Below, in pieces: positions 43,701-50,696 of a DNA stretch of 64,000 nt. Source of the stretch: an uncultured Pseudomonadota bacterium (GTDB taxonomy: Bacteria; Pseudomonadota; Alphaproteobacteria; Rs-D84); the NCBI GenBank assembly GCA_902788485.1, contig CADAKI010000002.1, forward strand, positions 89,205-153,204. Reading direction: 5' to 3'. The notes under the pieces are model-generated. The model did no database searches. It was given only the letters and a program-made list of their open reading frames with translations, and was not told the origin of the DNA. Position 1 is the stretch's first letter. Every line of letters begins with the position of its first letter. Position numbers and translations under genes: made by a program.

Positions 43701-44476
43701 TTATTCGCCGCCACATTAATTCCGGCAAATAAATCATCCGGCAAAGATGATAATTTAGTACATTGATAAAACGTAGAACGGAACATATTTTGTGCACCAC
43801 CGGTGGCATTGGCAAATAATCCGTATGGTATTGTTTGTAATGCATAACACTTATCAAATGTTGAACGGAACATACCATCCGCAGAACCATGTACACCCTG
43901 GAATAAATTTGCCGGTATATCTGTTAAATTATTTGCACCTTGGAATGTACTGCGGAATCGGGGTTGTTGATTTCCCGATGTTCCGTCCCCAATCGTTGGA
44001 AATACCGCACCCAATGTTCCAGACACCGATTGGATTTTTGTATGCGAACCATTTGTTGTGTTGTTATAGAAAGATATTGCCGCAACAACATTGTCGCCTG
44101 TACTGGAATTATAATTTGTTGCCCGACCACAAAATTTAATATTTTTAACACCGCCGGTTGTGTATGTGTGTGTATAGCTTTCTGCATTTGTATTATCACG
44201 ATTTATATTTTTGATTTCATCGCCCCAATCAACGGCGAAACTGCCCTGGGCCGATAAACTGAACCAAAATTTTGTGTTTGCAGATAAATCGGTTGTTGTA
44301 ATTGTAAAACCAGAATCTTGGCATGGAACGCAAGATTCTGAATCATAATCATAATAATTCCACCCCGTGCAATTTGTTTCGGCACCTGCGACACCCGTGA
44401 ATAATACGGCGAACACATTAATTGCGAAAAAAAATGTCGCACATGCCTTTTTCATATCTAATACAGAAAATTTCAA
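40775..44476 (-). CDS. Large Cys-rich, LRR-containing secreted surface protein, 1233 aa
   Basis: The start is TTG 44476 after GAGAGAG, or ATG 44455, which begins a good signal peptide (ACATFFFAINVFAVLFTGVAGA). After a first Cys-rich stretch, residues about 45-320 carry BspA/DUF285-like leucine-rich repeats (MFRSTFDKCYALQTIPYGLF, then MFRSTFYQCTKLSSLPDDLF). Then come six modules of about 85-90 residues of the form 'C..A.Y.D....CV.CP.GY......K.S...C.I.C..GTY......C.NAG.GYY......YG......CP.G', like GCC2/GCC3 or ephrin-receptor-type disulfide repeats. A LamG/concanavalin-like domain is inserted at about 690-900 (ILYLQSDGTKQFIDT). Likely an exported adhesin. Such repeats can vary in number by recombination. 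Confidence 0.8.
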   Translation of the reverse strand: MKFSVLDMKKACATFFFAINVFAVLFTGVAGAETNCTGWNYYDYDSESCVPCQDSGFTITTTDLSANTKFWFSLSAQGSFAVDWGDEIKNINRDNTNAESYTHTYTTGGVKNIKFCGRATNYNSSTGDNVVAAISFYNNTTNGSHTKIQSVSGTLGAVFPTIGDGTSGNQQPRFRSTFQGANNLTDIPANLFQGVHGSADGMFRSTFDKCYALQTIPYGLFANATGGAQNMFRSTFYQCTKLSSLPDDLFAGINVAANNEFMYTLYGTTGLKDMYIPPSTFTGLIKAGSPKNATMWNQTFDTSGLRTTCPTRTKKYITGYEGDTPKSSWNGRVSCEPINPCTGAEYWDSTKEVCVPCPTGYNYDTEDTKESITSCKILCNAGTYLAKSGDTACTNAGVGYYALGGVVSYGSTSSHTICPDDMPTVNNTTTASSESQCVVYCRNATYRDASTNTCVSCPTGYDYDKTDNKTSMNKCKIHCDAGTYLSTPKAAACVNVEDGFYAPESTVEYGAISLRKQCPDGQMTGVLNASDISQCIDLCSGATYYDSATDMCIPCPMGYNAHTLSGKKSPNDCQIHCVAGTYIKNAQDTICTNVGDGFYVAASYVNYGDTGTRNSCPDGQLTGIQTATDLSQCQTSCVQATYFDSAFGQCQDCPEGYRDNKTDGKNSITQCQHYCPAGEYAEIYTPILYLQSDGTKQFIDTKYEIKGTHVHGTAVVETPTTLSTGGDSGNFFGNLYGPGGFSANFKGGNFGLWIQSPGKGLKSILPGDGTGVFIANQQYTIDYDVSMGTNNATSEIKVDGVAAAQISLDKAAINAEGNSFKLFTNGGATNTGDKVVVNNWGDKLFSGRIYSLQMYANEILVLDLIPVRRESDGALGMFNRVTNEFYGNSGLNDFVAGDDNGTSFIICTPVGNGYYAAENYTNFGTTGTRNRCPNGAPTIVNDQIITNATSIYQCDGVEPCGGAMYPDTNTGICVDCPTGYDFNVQNRKETIYECQTHCYDGTYIANANDATCTNAGNGYYAYESTTNWGDIGMRHRCSNGGPTNKEDAADESECLDVVNTCDKATYMNLGVCVPCPPGYEDNKNAGKKSVSDCQLICPEGTYLANPNDTTCVDAGVGFWATGGAVNYGSTSSHIACAPGLTTVGYGHGADELADCGRILHIGDYVLYTKTTKPSSPAINIRTGNGPVHYIGVSPTNHKLTSVHVTVNNQQYTAFDDCILHGERDFKTNTRIAQ

Positions 44477-44571
44477 TACTCTCTCTTGTTATGAAATCAG
44501 TCTACTAAATCGAAAAATTTAATACAAGTAATTTTACATTAAAAACCAATCGCAATAACAATAATTTTTCT

Positions 44572-44601
44572 ATGTGCCAAAAACATACAAAAGAAAGATT
44601 G
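44572..44601 (+). repeat. 30-bp direct repeat, copy A
   Basis: Begins ATGTGCCAAAAACATACAA. Matches 27 of 30 bases with copy B at 47717-47746. The pair brackets a 3.1 kb segment with two lipoprotein genes and the MuF/lysozyme gene. Confidence 0.6.
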
Positions 44602-44631
44602 ATAATTAAATCATGTTCATTATTTTTGGGC

Positions 44632-44967
44632 CTATTTCCGATTGAAATAGAAACGACAACCATCTGATAAAATATAAATAGAATCTTGACTTGATAAGTA
44701 AAATTTTTCTGTTAAATCGTTATTGGTTTTTACGAAAAGTTCTTGAGCGTTCTCTTCTAAATCATATTCACCAACAGTAACATTTTGAACATCTATTTTA
44801 ACAGAGGTATTTGTATAGAAACGCTGAGCAGTGCCTTTACAATCTGTGGTTATATATCCAGCATATTCGAACCTATCAAAAGACCAGTTGCCACATAAAT
44901 CACATGATTGGCTGTCAGCAGAGTCACAGCCAACCAAAAACACTAAAAACAGCAAAATCTTGTTCAT
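44632..44967 (-). CDS. Small lipoprotein
   Basis: 111 residues. Signal peptide MNKILLFLVFLVGC with lipobox LVGC (Cys about 14). The mature part has CDLCGNWSFDRFEYAGYITTDC (partly quoted) and a beta-rich rest ending SDGCRFYFNRK, like small lipocalin-type domains. Promoter TTGATT-N17-TATACT lies upstream. Divergent from the lipoprotein at 45045. Function unknown. Confidence 0.72.
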   Translation of the reverse strand: MNKILLFLVFLVGCDSADSQSCDLCGNWSFDRFEYAGYITTDCKGTAQRFYTNTSVKIDVQNVTVGEYDLEENAQELFVKTNNDLTEKFYLSSQDSIYILSDGCRFYFNRK

Positions 44968-45044
44968 ACGTCACAGTATAAATATTATTGTTGTAAAAAT
45001 CAAAACAATTGACTATGGGTACATATTAAATTATCATACGGAAC

Positions 45045-46001
45045 ATGAAAAAATATTGCTTGTACATAATTTTTTTTGTGTTACTGGGATGTTCAGCACA
45101 AGATAAATCTGTTGAAATAGAACCTGTATGTCGCGAAACAGGTTGTTTTAAATGGATTGATAAAAAGCAAGCTGTTAAATACTATGAACAACTTCTTGAT
45201 AATGTCGTCTCTCTCGAAACAGCTTCGCTAACATACGAACAAATAGATGCAATGTTGTATTTGTCGTATATTTATTTAACAGATAGTGAATATAAAGATA
45301 TAAACAAAGCAAATAATTTATTGATTGTCGCTAAAAAAGCAATATGGCAAGATTGTGACGGGTATCATGGACATTATGATAATTTTTGTTATTTTCAATA
45401 TTATCAGGATGAAATACCGATTATTGTAAATAATCTAGAAGAAGCAACAATTATTTATCAAATGACATTACCGTGTGTTCATATAGATATGGTACAAGAA
45501 AATGAAAAAGCAATCGGTATCATAGACGGCTATTTTGGCAGTTCCAGAGATGCAAGTATACCGACATTATGCGATACATTTAATCCGTATGATGTTGTAA
45601 ATATAGATGACATGGCTAATTTAACATCTTATACGTTTTTGAAAAATTTAAATAAAGAACCTGAAACAGAAGGAACTATGTGGTTTGGTTTGCAGCGAAT
45701 GAAGTATCATGATTTTGTGTACATGTTAACATATCCCGCACATTATTTTAAAACAAATAAATTTGAAGAATTGCATATTCAACAAACCGGTATAGATAAT
45801 GACAAAACAACAAAATTTTTTGCGTATGAATTGGAAAAAGAAATTTATAAGCATCCTGATTTAGAATGGGTGTATAACAAAATGATATATTCCATTAAAC
45901 AATATTATGAATCGTCTTTGAAAATGAATAACAAAGATGCTGCCAATTATGCCCGTATGACAGCATCTATGATAATTTTGCAAGATATATTTATCAGGTA
46001 A
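45045..46001 (+). CDS. Lipoprotein with helical (TPR-like) body
   Basis: 318 residues. Signal peptide MKKYCLYIIFFVLLGC with lipobox LLGC. The mature part has helical stretches (AVKYYEQLLDNVVSLETASL, IDAMLYLSYIYLTDSEY, INKANNLLIVAKKAIW) like tetratricopeptide or Sel1 units and several Cys pairs. It converges with the MuF/lysozyme gene, 5 bases apart. An immunity or inhibitor role toward that lysozyme is possible but unsupported beyond position. Confidence 0.7.
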   Translation: MKKYCLYIIFFVLLGCSAQDKSVEIEPVCRETGCFKWIDKKQAVKYYEQLLDNVVSLETASLTYEQIDAMLYLSYIYLTDSEYKDINKANNLLIVAKKAIWQDCDGYHGHYDNFCYFQYYQDEIPIIVNNLEEATIIYQMTLPCVHIDMVQENEKAIGIIDGYFGSSRDASIPTLCDTFNPYDVVNIDDMANLTSYTFLKNLNKEPETEGTMWFGLQRMKYHDFVYMLTYPAHYFKTNKFEELHIQQTGIDNDKTTKFFAYELEKEIYKHPDLEWVYNKMIYSIKQYYESSLKMNNKDAANYARMTASMIILQDIFIR

Positions 46002-46005
46002 ATTT

Positions 46006-47166
46006 CTATTTGGCATCTATAAACATTTTATAAGTCCATTCCCGTCTAGATTTTTGAACATCTTTTCTCTGTCTTGCTTCCTTTCCTGCTGTCCGCCAAT
46101 CGCGATTATCAATCGCTTGAAATAACTTTGGCCAATTGTTATCAGAAAATTTTTTGTTTCCCATATTAAATTGCATATCAACTAAAGCTCGCTTAACGGA
46201 TATAGGAAAATCGTTAAAGTTTTCTATTTTTTGTTCTAGTTCGTTATAAGATTTTTCTAACATTGTATTAAATTGATTGTAAATGTCATTTTTTGATATC
46301 TCTAAATCAGAATAGTTTTTTTCTTTAAAGGTATTGTCAGATATCTCTTGCATAATTTGAGAATACAATTGTTCTTTTTGAGGTTCATCTAACACATTAC
46401 CTGTTTGTGTGTCTAATATGTTTAACTCTTTGAATTTATTTAATTCACTAATATTTTGACCAATGCCCACTGTAAGAATATTTTTAGAATCTAAATAAAA
46501 ATGTTGTTTAATCCCTTCAAATTTCAAAACTTCTTCTTTAAATTTTTTAGTAAGTACATTTTTCATAATAATTTTCTTTTTTAATTCTTCATTTATTTTT
46601 ACTTCTGTCCAATGGCCGGGTTTTACAGCGCCATTTTCTTTGATTTTGTTTTCTGTTCTGAATTTATCTATTGCATTGAATAATCTTTGATTTGGGTATT
46701 GGTTTAATTGTTTTTTTGATTCGCCGGCACGCGTGTCAGGTTCATAATATCCCAATTTAGTCAACGCCTTTTTTAACCATTCAACATCATGCGTATCAAC
46801 ATTTCTGTCACTGGCAACATCTTGATGCAAATGAGAATCATGATAATGTGCGTTTTCTATATCGGTCGCATTTAACGTACAACGACAGTTTGGATGAAAC
46901 GGTGGTCCAGACACGATTTCGTCGTCAACAATCAAAGCCACACAGCCACCGCAATCACCACCGCAATCTATGGTAGTATAAGTGTGTTCTACTTCATCAT
47001 ATTCTTCATCAAAATCATCTTCCAAATCTTCATCAATTTCATCATCGGTTTCATCATCAATATCATCTGTTGTTATTTCTGGTTCTATTTTCGGTGGATT
47101 GGCATAAATATCTATGACCAATTCACCATTTTCGTTCCAAGTGGCACCTTCCCACATATCACTCAT
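46006..47166 (-). CDS. MuF-like / peptidoglycan-binding / T4-type lysozyme fusion
   Basis: 386 residues from ATG 47166, with AAGGAG. The frame extends to 47226 without a ribosome site. Residues 28-60 are very acidic. Residues 66-100 carry the phage Mu gpF-type motif: DCGGDCGGC, then PPFHPNCRCTLNA. Residues about 125-190 resemble a peptidoglycan-binding helical domain (VEWLKKALTKLGYYEPDTR). Residues about 200-386 are a GH24 lysozyme with the triad E217-D226-T232, whose spacing equals T4 lysozyme E11-D20-T26, and RALVDMQFNMGN near the end. MuF-type proteins ride inside virions and often carry toxins or enzymes. The gene has the same promoter and double terminator as the tail-fibre and lysis operons. 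Confidence 0.82.
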   Translation of the reverse strand: MSDMWEGATWNENGELVIDIYANPPKIEPEITTDDIDDETDDEIDEDLEDDFDEEYDEVEHTYTTIDCGGDCGGCVALIVDDEIVSGPPFHPNCRCTLNATDIENAHYHDSHLHQDVASDRNVDTHDVEWLKKALTKLGYYEPDTRAGESKKQLNQYPNQRLFNAIDKFRTENKIKENGAVKPGHWTEVKINEELKKKIIMKNVLTKKFKEEVLKFEGIKQHFYLDSKNILTVGIGQNISELNKFKELNILDTQTGNVLDEPQKEQLYSQIMQEISDNTFKEKNYSDLEISKNDIYNQFNTMLEKSYNELEQKIENFNDFPISVKRALVDMQFNMGNKKFSDNNWPKLFQAIDNRDWRTAGKEARQRKDVQKSRREWTYKMFIDAK

Positions 47167-47188
47167 ATTAAAATCTCCTTTGTTAAAT

Positions 47189-47208
47189 AAAAAAACCGCC
47201 AAACGCGG
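47189..47208 (-). terminator. Leader terminator 2 of the MuF/lysozyme gene
   Basis: Minus-strand CCGC-GTTTG-GCGG followed by seven T, about 25 bases before the ATG. Confidence 0.75.
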
Positions 47209-47212
47209 ATAT

Positions 47213-47234
47213 AAAAAACGGCACAAAATGTGCC
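47213..47234 (-). terminator. Leader terminator 1 of the MuF/lysozyme gene
   Basis: Minus-strand 6-bp stem GGCACA/TGTGCC with a 3-base loop, then GTTTTTT. It begins about 15 bases after the -10 box. Confidence 0.8.
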
Positions 47235-47249
47235 TTTGAAGTTGAGAGC

Positions 47250-47278
47250 ATTATATCACAAAACAACAAAAAAATCAA
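47250..47278 (-). promoter_or_regulatory. Promoter of the MuF/lysozyme gene (shared regulon type)
   Basis: Minus strand: TTGATT (47273-47278), exactly 17 bases, TATAAT (47250-47255). The spacer ends TTTTGTGA, close to TTTATGA in the tail-fibre promoter. Confidence 0.88.
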
Positions 47279-47642
47279 TATGTTTATATGTGTAGCTAAT
47301 ATGTAGATTTTTGTTTTTTTGGCGGTGTTCTGCTATAAATATAGAAAAATTTTTAGCAGACACACGGACGGTGGGGCATGTTTTCTGCGTTTTTTAAAAA
47401 GTTATTTTTTGTGAGACACGGACTGGTACGTGTGTTTGAGAGTTTTTTGTAAAAATGGCCGTTTTTACGTTTTTATAAACAATCAATATTTTATCAAATT
47501 TTCGCAGAAATCCGCAGTTTTTGTATGTATAATTTATCTGACAAAGCGACATACGGATTAACAGCAAGCCCGCAATTTGCCCGGATTTCCTTGGGTTGCA
47601 GCGTGTAAGACCCATAAATCAGCCACTTTTTCGCGTATAGCT

Positions 47643-47713
47643 GTGTAGCCACTATGTAGCTGTTTTTTTATGTGTAGCTCCTGTGTAGCAAAAAAATTGC
47701 ACTATCGTGTAGC
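47643..47713 (+). repeat. Cluster of GTGTAGC repeats, candidate integrase arm sites
   Basis: GTGTAGC occurs at 47643, 47672, 47683 and 47707, with ATGTAGC at 47654. Another copy is at 47290 and one at 50670, just before the integrase gene. Five copies in 71 bases are not chance. Short repeats like this near an island edge fit arm-type sites of a tyrosine integrase. The 570-base gap 47227-47798 otherwise holds the MuF promoter, leader and repeat copy B, and no gene. Confidence 0.5.
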
Positions 47714-47716
47714 CAC

Positions 47717-47746
47717 ATGTGCCGAAAACATACAAAAGAGAGAATG
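47717..47746 (+). repeat. 30-bp direct repeat, copy B
   Basis: Begins ATGTGCCGAAAACATACAA. Differs from copy A (44572-44601) at three positions. It lies right after the GTGTAGC cluster and may be a core or former attachment site. Confidence 0.6.
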
Positions 47747-47798
47747 CATCAACCAACTTTTACGGAATATTTTTGGTGATTTTATCGCGACTAACGGA

Positions 47799-48227
47799 CT
47801 AAATTTTGCTTTTTAATTTTTCAAAAAAAATATCAAATCCATTATACTCTATGTGTCGTCTTACTCGTTTGTTTACAGCAATAACTCTACCGGTTGGCAT
47901 CTGTGTTGATAACCCAGCGTTGTATTCATGCCAATAAGACGATTTGTCTGTTTTGATCCCAAGTTTTTGTAAAGCTTCTTCTGCCAAATCGCCTATGGGA
48001 GCATTTGGTAGTACAACCCCATTATTAAAAGTACGAGTTTTTGCATATATACCGTATCCGATTTTTACCAATGTACCATCTTTTACTAACATGCGTAATG
48101 CACGCAGCATTTGATCATAGTCATATTCTGCAACAAGGTCATCAAAATCCCTTAAGATAAAAACGTTATCTTTTCGTCTTTTGATGCGTGATGCAGTTTT
48201 GTCTAAAAGGGTCTTTTTATTCTTCAT
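47799..48227 (-). CDS. DUF6088 / AbiEi-like antitoxin-type winged-helix protein
   Basis: 142 residues from ATG 48227; an in-frame start at 48257 would overlap the first operator repeat. FILRDFDDLVAEYDYDQMLRALRMLVKDGTLVKIGYGIYAKTRTF (partly quoted) is the winged helix of the DUF6088 family, and LAEEALQKLGI ... YNAGLSTQMPTGRVIAVNKRVRRHI is its C-terminal part. Related AbiEi proteins repress their own toxin-antitoxin promoters. No AbiEii-type nucleotidyltransferase toxin gene is next to it. It is divergent from a Fic gene across an array of repeated sites. Confidence 0.82.
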   Translation of the reverse strand: MKNKKTLLDKTASRIKRRKDNVFILRDFDDLVAEYDYDQMLRALRMLVKDGTLVKIGYGIYAKTRTFNNGVVLPNAPIGDLAEEALQKLGIKTDKSSYWHEYNAGLSTQMPTGRVIAVNKRVRRHIEYNGFDIFFEKLKSKI

Positions 48228-48246
48228 AGTGTGATCTTTTGTGTCA

Positions 48247-48535
48247 AAATACGACATTTTTATATAAAAAGCGAGATTTTTTTATAGAAATACTATCAAA
48301 AACGACAAATTGTTGCAAAAACAGTGCTAAAAATAACAAATAATTGCAAAAAGATGTTAAAAAGGGATTAAAAACGACAAAAAATAGCAATAATCAAAAA
48401 CAATAGAAATTCTTGCTAAAAATATGCGTATTTTTAGTTAAAAACGACAAATTGTTGCAAAAATAGCATTAAAAACGACAAATTATTGCAAAATGCTCTT
48501 GAAAATACGTTAAAAATAACATAAAATTACAATAA
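48247..48535. repeat. Operator-like array of about seven 24-bp repeats
   Basis: The unit is AAAAACGACAAATTGTTGCA plus AAAA. Copies start at 48298, 48329, 48370, 48440, 48471 and 48512, and a half copy is at 48247. Start-to-start spacings are 51, 31, 41, 70, 31 and 41 bases, so the block 48298-48439 looks duplicated (142-base period), and most spacings are near whole helical turns. Copies 48298 and 48440 are identical. Likely binding sites for the DUF6088 or Fic N-terminal domain. It fills the 290-base gap between these divergent genes. Confidence 0.8.
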
Positions 48536-48547
48536 AGAGGTTTAAGT

Positions 48548-50014
48548 ATGGTGATAGATAATTTACCAGAGGTGTTTTTATCAACGGGCGATGTGGCTTA
48601 TAAGGTTTCTCGTCTATTGAAGGATGGTCAGGTAAAAAAATTGACCGGTAATTTGTATACTTCTAATGTCACAGACGATGTCGACAAGATTGTTTCTACT
48701 CGTTTATGGGAAATCGTTGGGTTGTTGTTTCCTGGTGCCATTATCTCAGATCGAACCGCTTTTTATATGGGACCAAATAAAGATCATGAAATATTTATCG
48801 TTTCAGAAAAATCCAGACGACCGGTAAAAGTTGGCTCTTATACAATTTATCCTCGTCCTGGGGCGGCTGTTCAGTCATCTGATACACCCTTTATGGGAAA
48901 TTTATTTTTGGCTTCTAATGCTAGAAAATACTTAGAGAATATGAGGGTATCTCGTAACAAAGTTAGTATAGAACCTCGTTATTTATCTCAACAAGAAATA
49001 GAAGAAAAATTGGATCAATATATACGGGTTAATGGGGAGGCCGCATTAAATAAATTGCGTGACGATATGCGCACTTTATCTGCCACGTTAAAGTTGGAAT
49101 CAGAGTTCAATAAAATAAATTCGATCATCAGTACGTTGTTAAGAACTCATACCTCAAGATTGAAATCTAATGTTGGTATTGCTCGCTCTATGGGTGAAGA
49201 ATTTGATCCTGAACGTGTTGTGTTATTCACGGCGTTATATGAGGCACTTAGTTCAACCGCTCCGGTAATTCGTAAAACCGAACAGAACTTTTCTCCAGTT
49301 TTATGTTTTTATGAATCATATTTTTCTAATTATATTGAGGGAACTAAATTTGCTGTTTCTGAAGCACAGGATATAGTTTTTAATAATAAAATACCCGCAT
49401 CTCGGCCCGATGATGCACATGATATAGCTGGAACGTATGCTGTTATTTCTAGCGAACATGACATGTTGCGTACACCAAAGAATTTTGATGACTTTATTGA
49501 CATATTAAAAAAAAGGCATGCACGTATAATGGAAGGGAGACCAGAAAAAGAACCCGGAAAATTTAAAACATTATTAAACCAGGCCGGATCCACAGTATTT
49601 GTTGAACCAAATCTTGTTGTTGGAACTTTAAAACAAGCTTTTGAATTGTATTCAAGGTTGGATACAGCCTTTGCGCGTGCTGTGTTTATGATGTGTGCAA
49701 TAGCAGAAGTTCATCCTTTTAATGATGGGAATGGGCGTATATCAAGAATTATGATGAATTCAGAACTTGTTGCAAACAACGAATCTCGTATAATAATACC
49801 AACAATTTATCGTTCGAATTACTTGATGGCATTGAAGGGTTTCTCTCATAACAAAATTACTGATTCTATAATAAAGACGATGGATTTTGCTCAAAAATAT
49901 ACTAGTCAAATAGATTGGACTGATTTGCGCACAGCTACTGATATATTACAATCAACAAATGCGTTTGTTGAGGACGCTGAAAATATTACGGCATTATTAA
50001 GATTGCCGAAATAG
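48548..50014 (+). CDS. Fic protein with AbiEi-like N-terminal domain
   Basis: 488 residues, AAAGAGG upstream. Residues 1-150 look like a winged-helix/AbiEi-like region (LSTGDVAYKVSRLLKDGQVKKLTGNLYT, partly quoted; ISDRTAFYMGP). The Fic core has the inhibitory motif SNYIEG (about 260-265, S/TxxxEG) before the active loop HPFNDGNGRISR (about 389-400, HPFxxGNGR). Fic enzymes move AMP or other groups onto Ser/Thr/Tyr of target proteins; the built-in inhibitory helix restrains activity. With DUF6088 and the shared operator array it looks like a toxin-antitoxin or defence module at the island edge. Confidence 0.88.
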   Translation: MVIDNLPEVFLSTGDVAYKVSRLLKDGQVKKLTGNLYTSNVTDDVDKIVSTRLWEIVGLLFPGAIISDRTAFYMGPNKDHEIFIVSEKSRRPVKVGSYTIYPRPGAAVQSSDTPFMGNLFLASNARKYLENMRVSRNKVSIEPRYLSQQEIEEKLDQYIRVNGEAALNKLRDDMRTLSATLKLESEFNKINSIISTLLRTHTSRLKSNVGIARSMGEEFDPERVVLFTALYEALSSTAPVIRKTEQNFSPVLCFYESYFSNYIEGTKFAVSEAQDIVFNNKIPASRPDDAHDIAGTYAVISSEHDMLRTPKNFDDFIDILKKRHARIMEGRPEKEPGKFKTLLNQAGSTVFVEPNLVVGTLKQAFELYSRLDTAFARAVFMMCAIAEVHPFNDGNGRISRIMMNSELVANNESRIIIPTIYRSNYLMALKGFSHNKITDSIIKTMDFAQKYTSQIDWTDLRTATDILQSTNAFVEDAENITALLRLPK

Positions 50015-50048
50015 TTTTTTAATAATTTATTGATGTCCAATAATGAAT

Positions 50049-50086
50049 ATTTAGATAGAAAAATATATGCATTTTTCTATCTAAAT
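50049..50086 (+). terminator. Long perfect hairpin after the Fic gene
   Basis: 16-bp stem with arms ATTTAGATAGAAAAAT and ATTTTTCTATCTAAAT and a 6-base loop, 35 bases after the stop. The T-tract is inside the stem, so termination is possible but an mRNA-end or recognition role is also open. The 355-base gap 50015-50369 holds this hairpin, TGATAC/ATATGC direct repeats at about 50170-50205 and an extended -10 (TGCTATAAT) near 50270. No gene is seen there. Confidence 0.6.
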
Positions 50087-50369
50087 CGATTCGTTTGAAA
50101 GGGGCGATTTTTTGGTCGGGTGCCGTCGATGAGGGGGAGCAAAAAAGTTTGACCAAAGTGCATTTTTATATGCTTTGATATGCTTTTGATACATTATGAT
50201 ACAATTTCATTGCTAAAAAAAGTGTGTTTTTCTGCGGCTTTTACAAGACTTTTATTTTTTAGCATGCTATAATTTGCATGTAAGGATATCAAAAACCGTT
50301 GTGAGTTTAGATGATACTTTATAGCGTTTTTGAACCGAACAAAACCATCAAAACCCAAAGGAGAAAAAC

Positions 50370-50630
50370 ATGGAACATGAGTTCTTGAATTATGGGGGGA
50401 TGGAGAGAGAACCAAACTATAAACTTATAAATATAAAGGAAGATGTTTTGAAAGACAGGCTGCTTACACCAAGAGAGACAGCAGCATATCTTGGATCGTC
50501 TGTTTCGGCATTAAGCCAATATCGTGCGCTGGGTATTGGGCCTTTGTACTTCAAAATCGGCAAAATGGTGCGGTATCGCATATCAGATATAGATAAATGG
50601 CTGGAAGATAAGAAAAACGGTGGAAAATAG
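50370..50630 (+). CDS. Excisionase / AlpA-like HTH protein
   Basis: 86 residues, AAAGGAG upstream. RLLTPRETAAYLGSSVSALSQYRALGIGPLYFKIGKMVRYRISDIDKWLEDKK (partly quoted) is a MerR-type HTH_17 domain, as in Xis and AlpA proteins. It is encoded 66 bases before the integrase and probably directs excision or controls integrase expression. Confidence 0.88.
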   Translation: MEHEFLNYGGMEREPNYKLINIKEDVLKDRLLTPRETAAYLGSSVSALSQYRALGIGPLYFKIGKMVRYRISDIDKWLEDKKNGGK

Positions 50631-50696
50631 TTGTTTCTACTGGATATTCCGTAGTTATCATGCATTGTTGTGTAGCTGTAACAAAGGAGTACACAT

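Noticed and set aside
47290-48540. CRISPR-like array
   Set aside because: The repeats are irregularly spaced at 31-70 bases, AT-rich and degenerate, lie between two divergent genes, and no cas gene is present.
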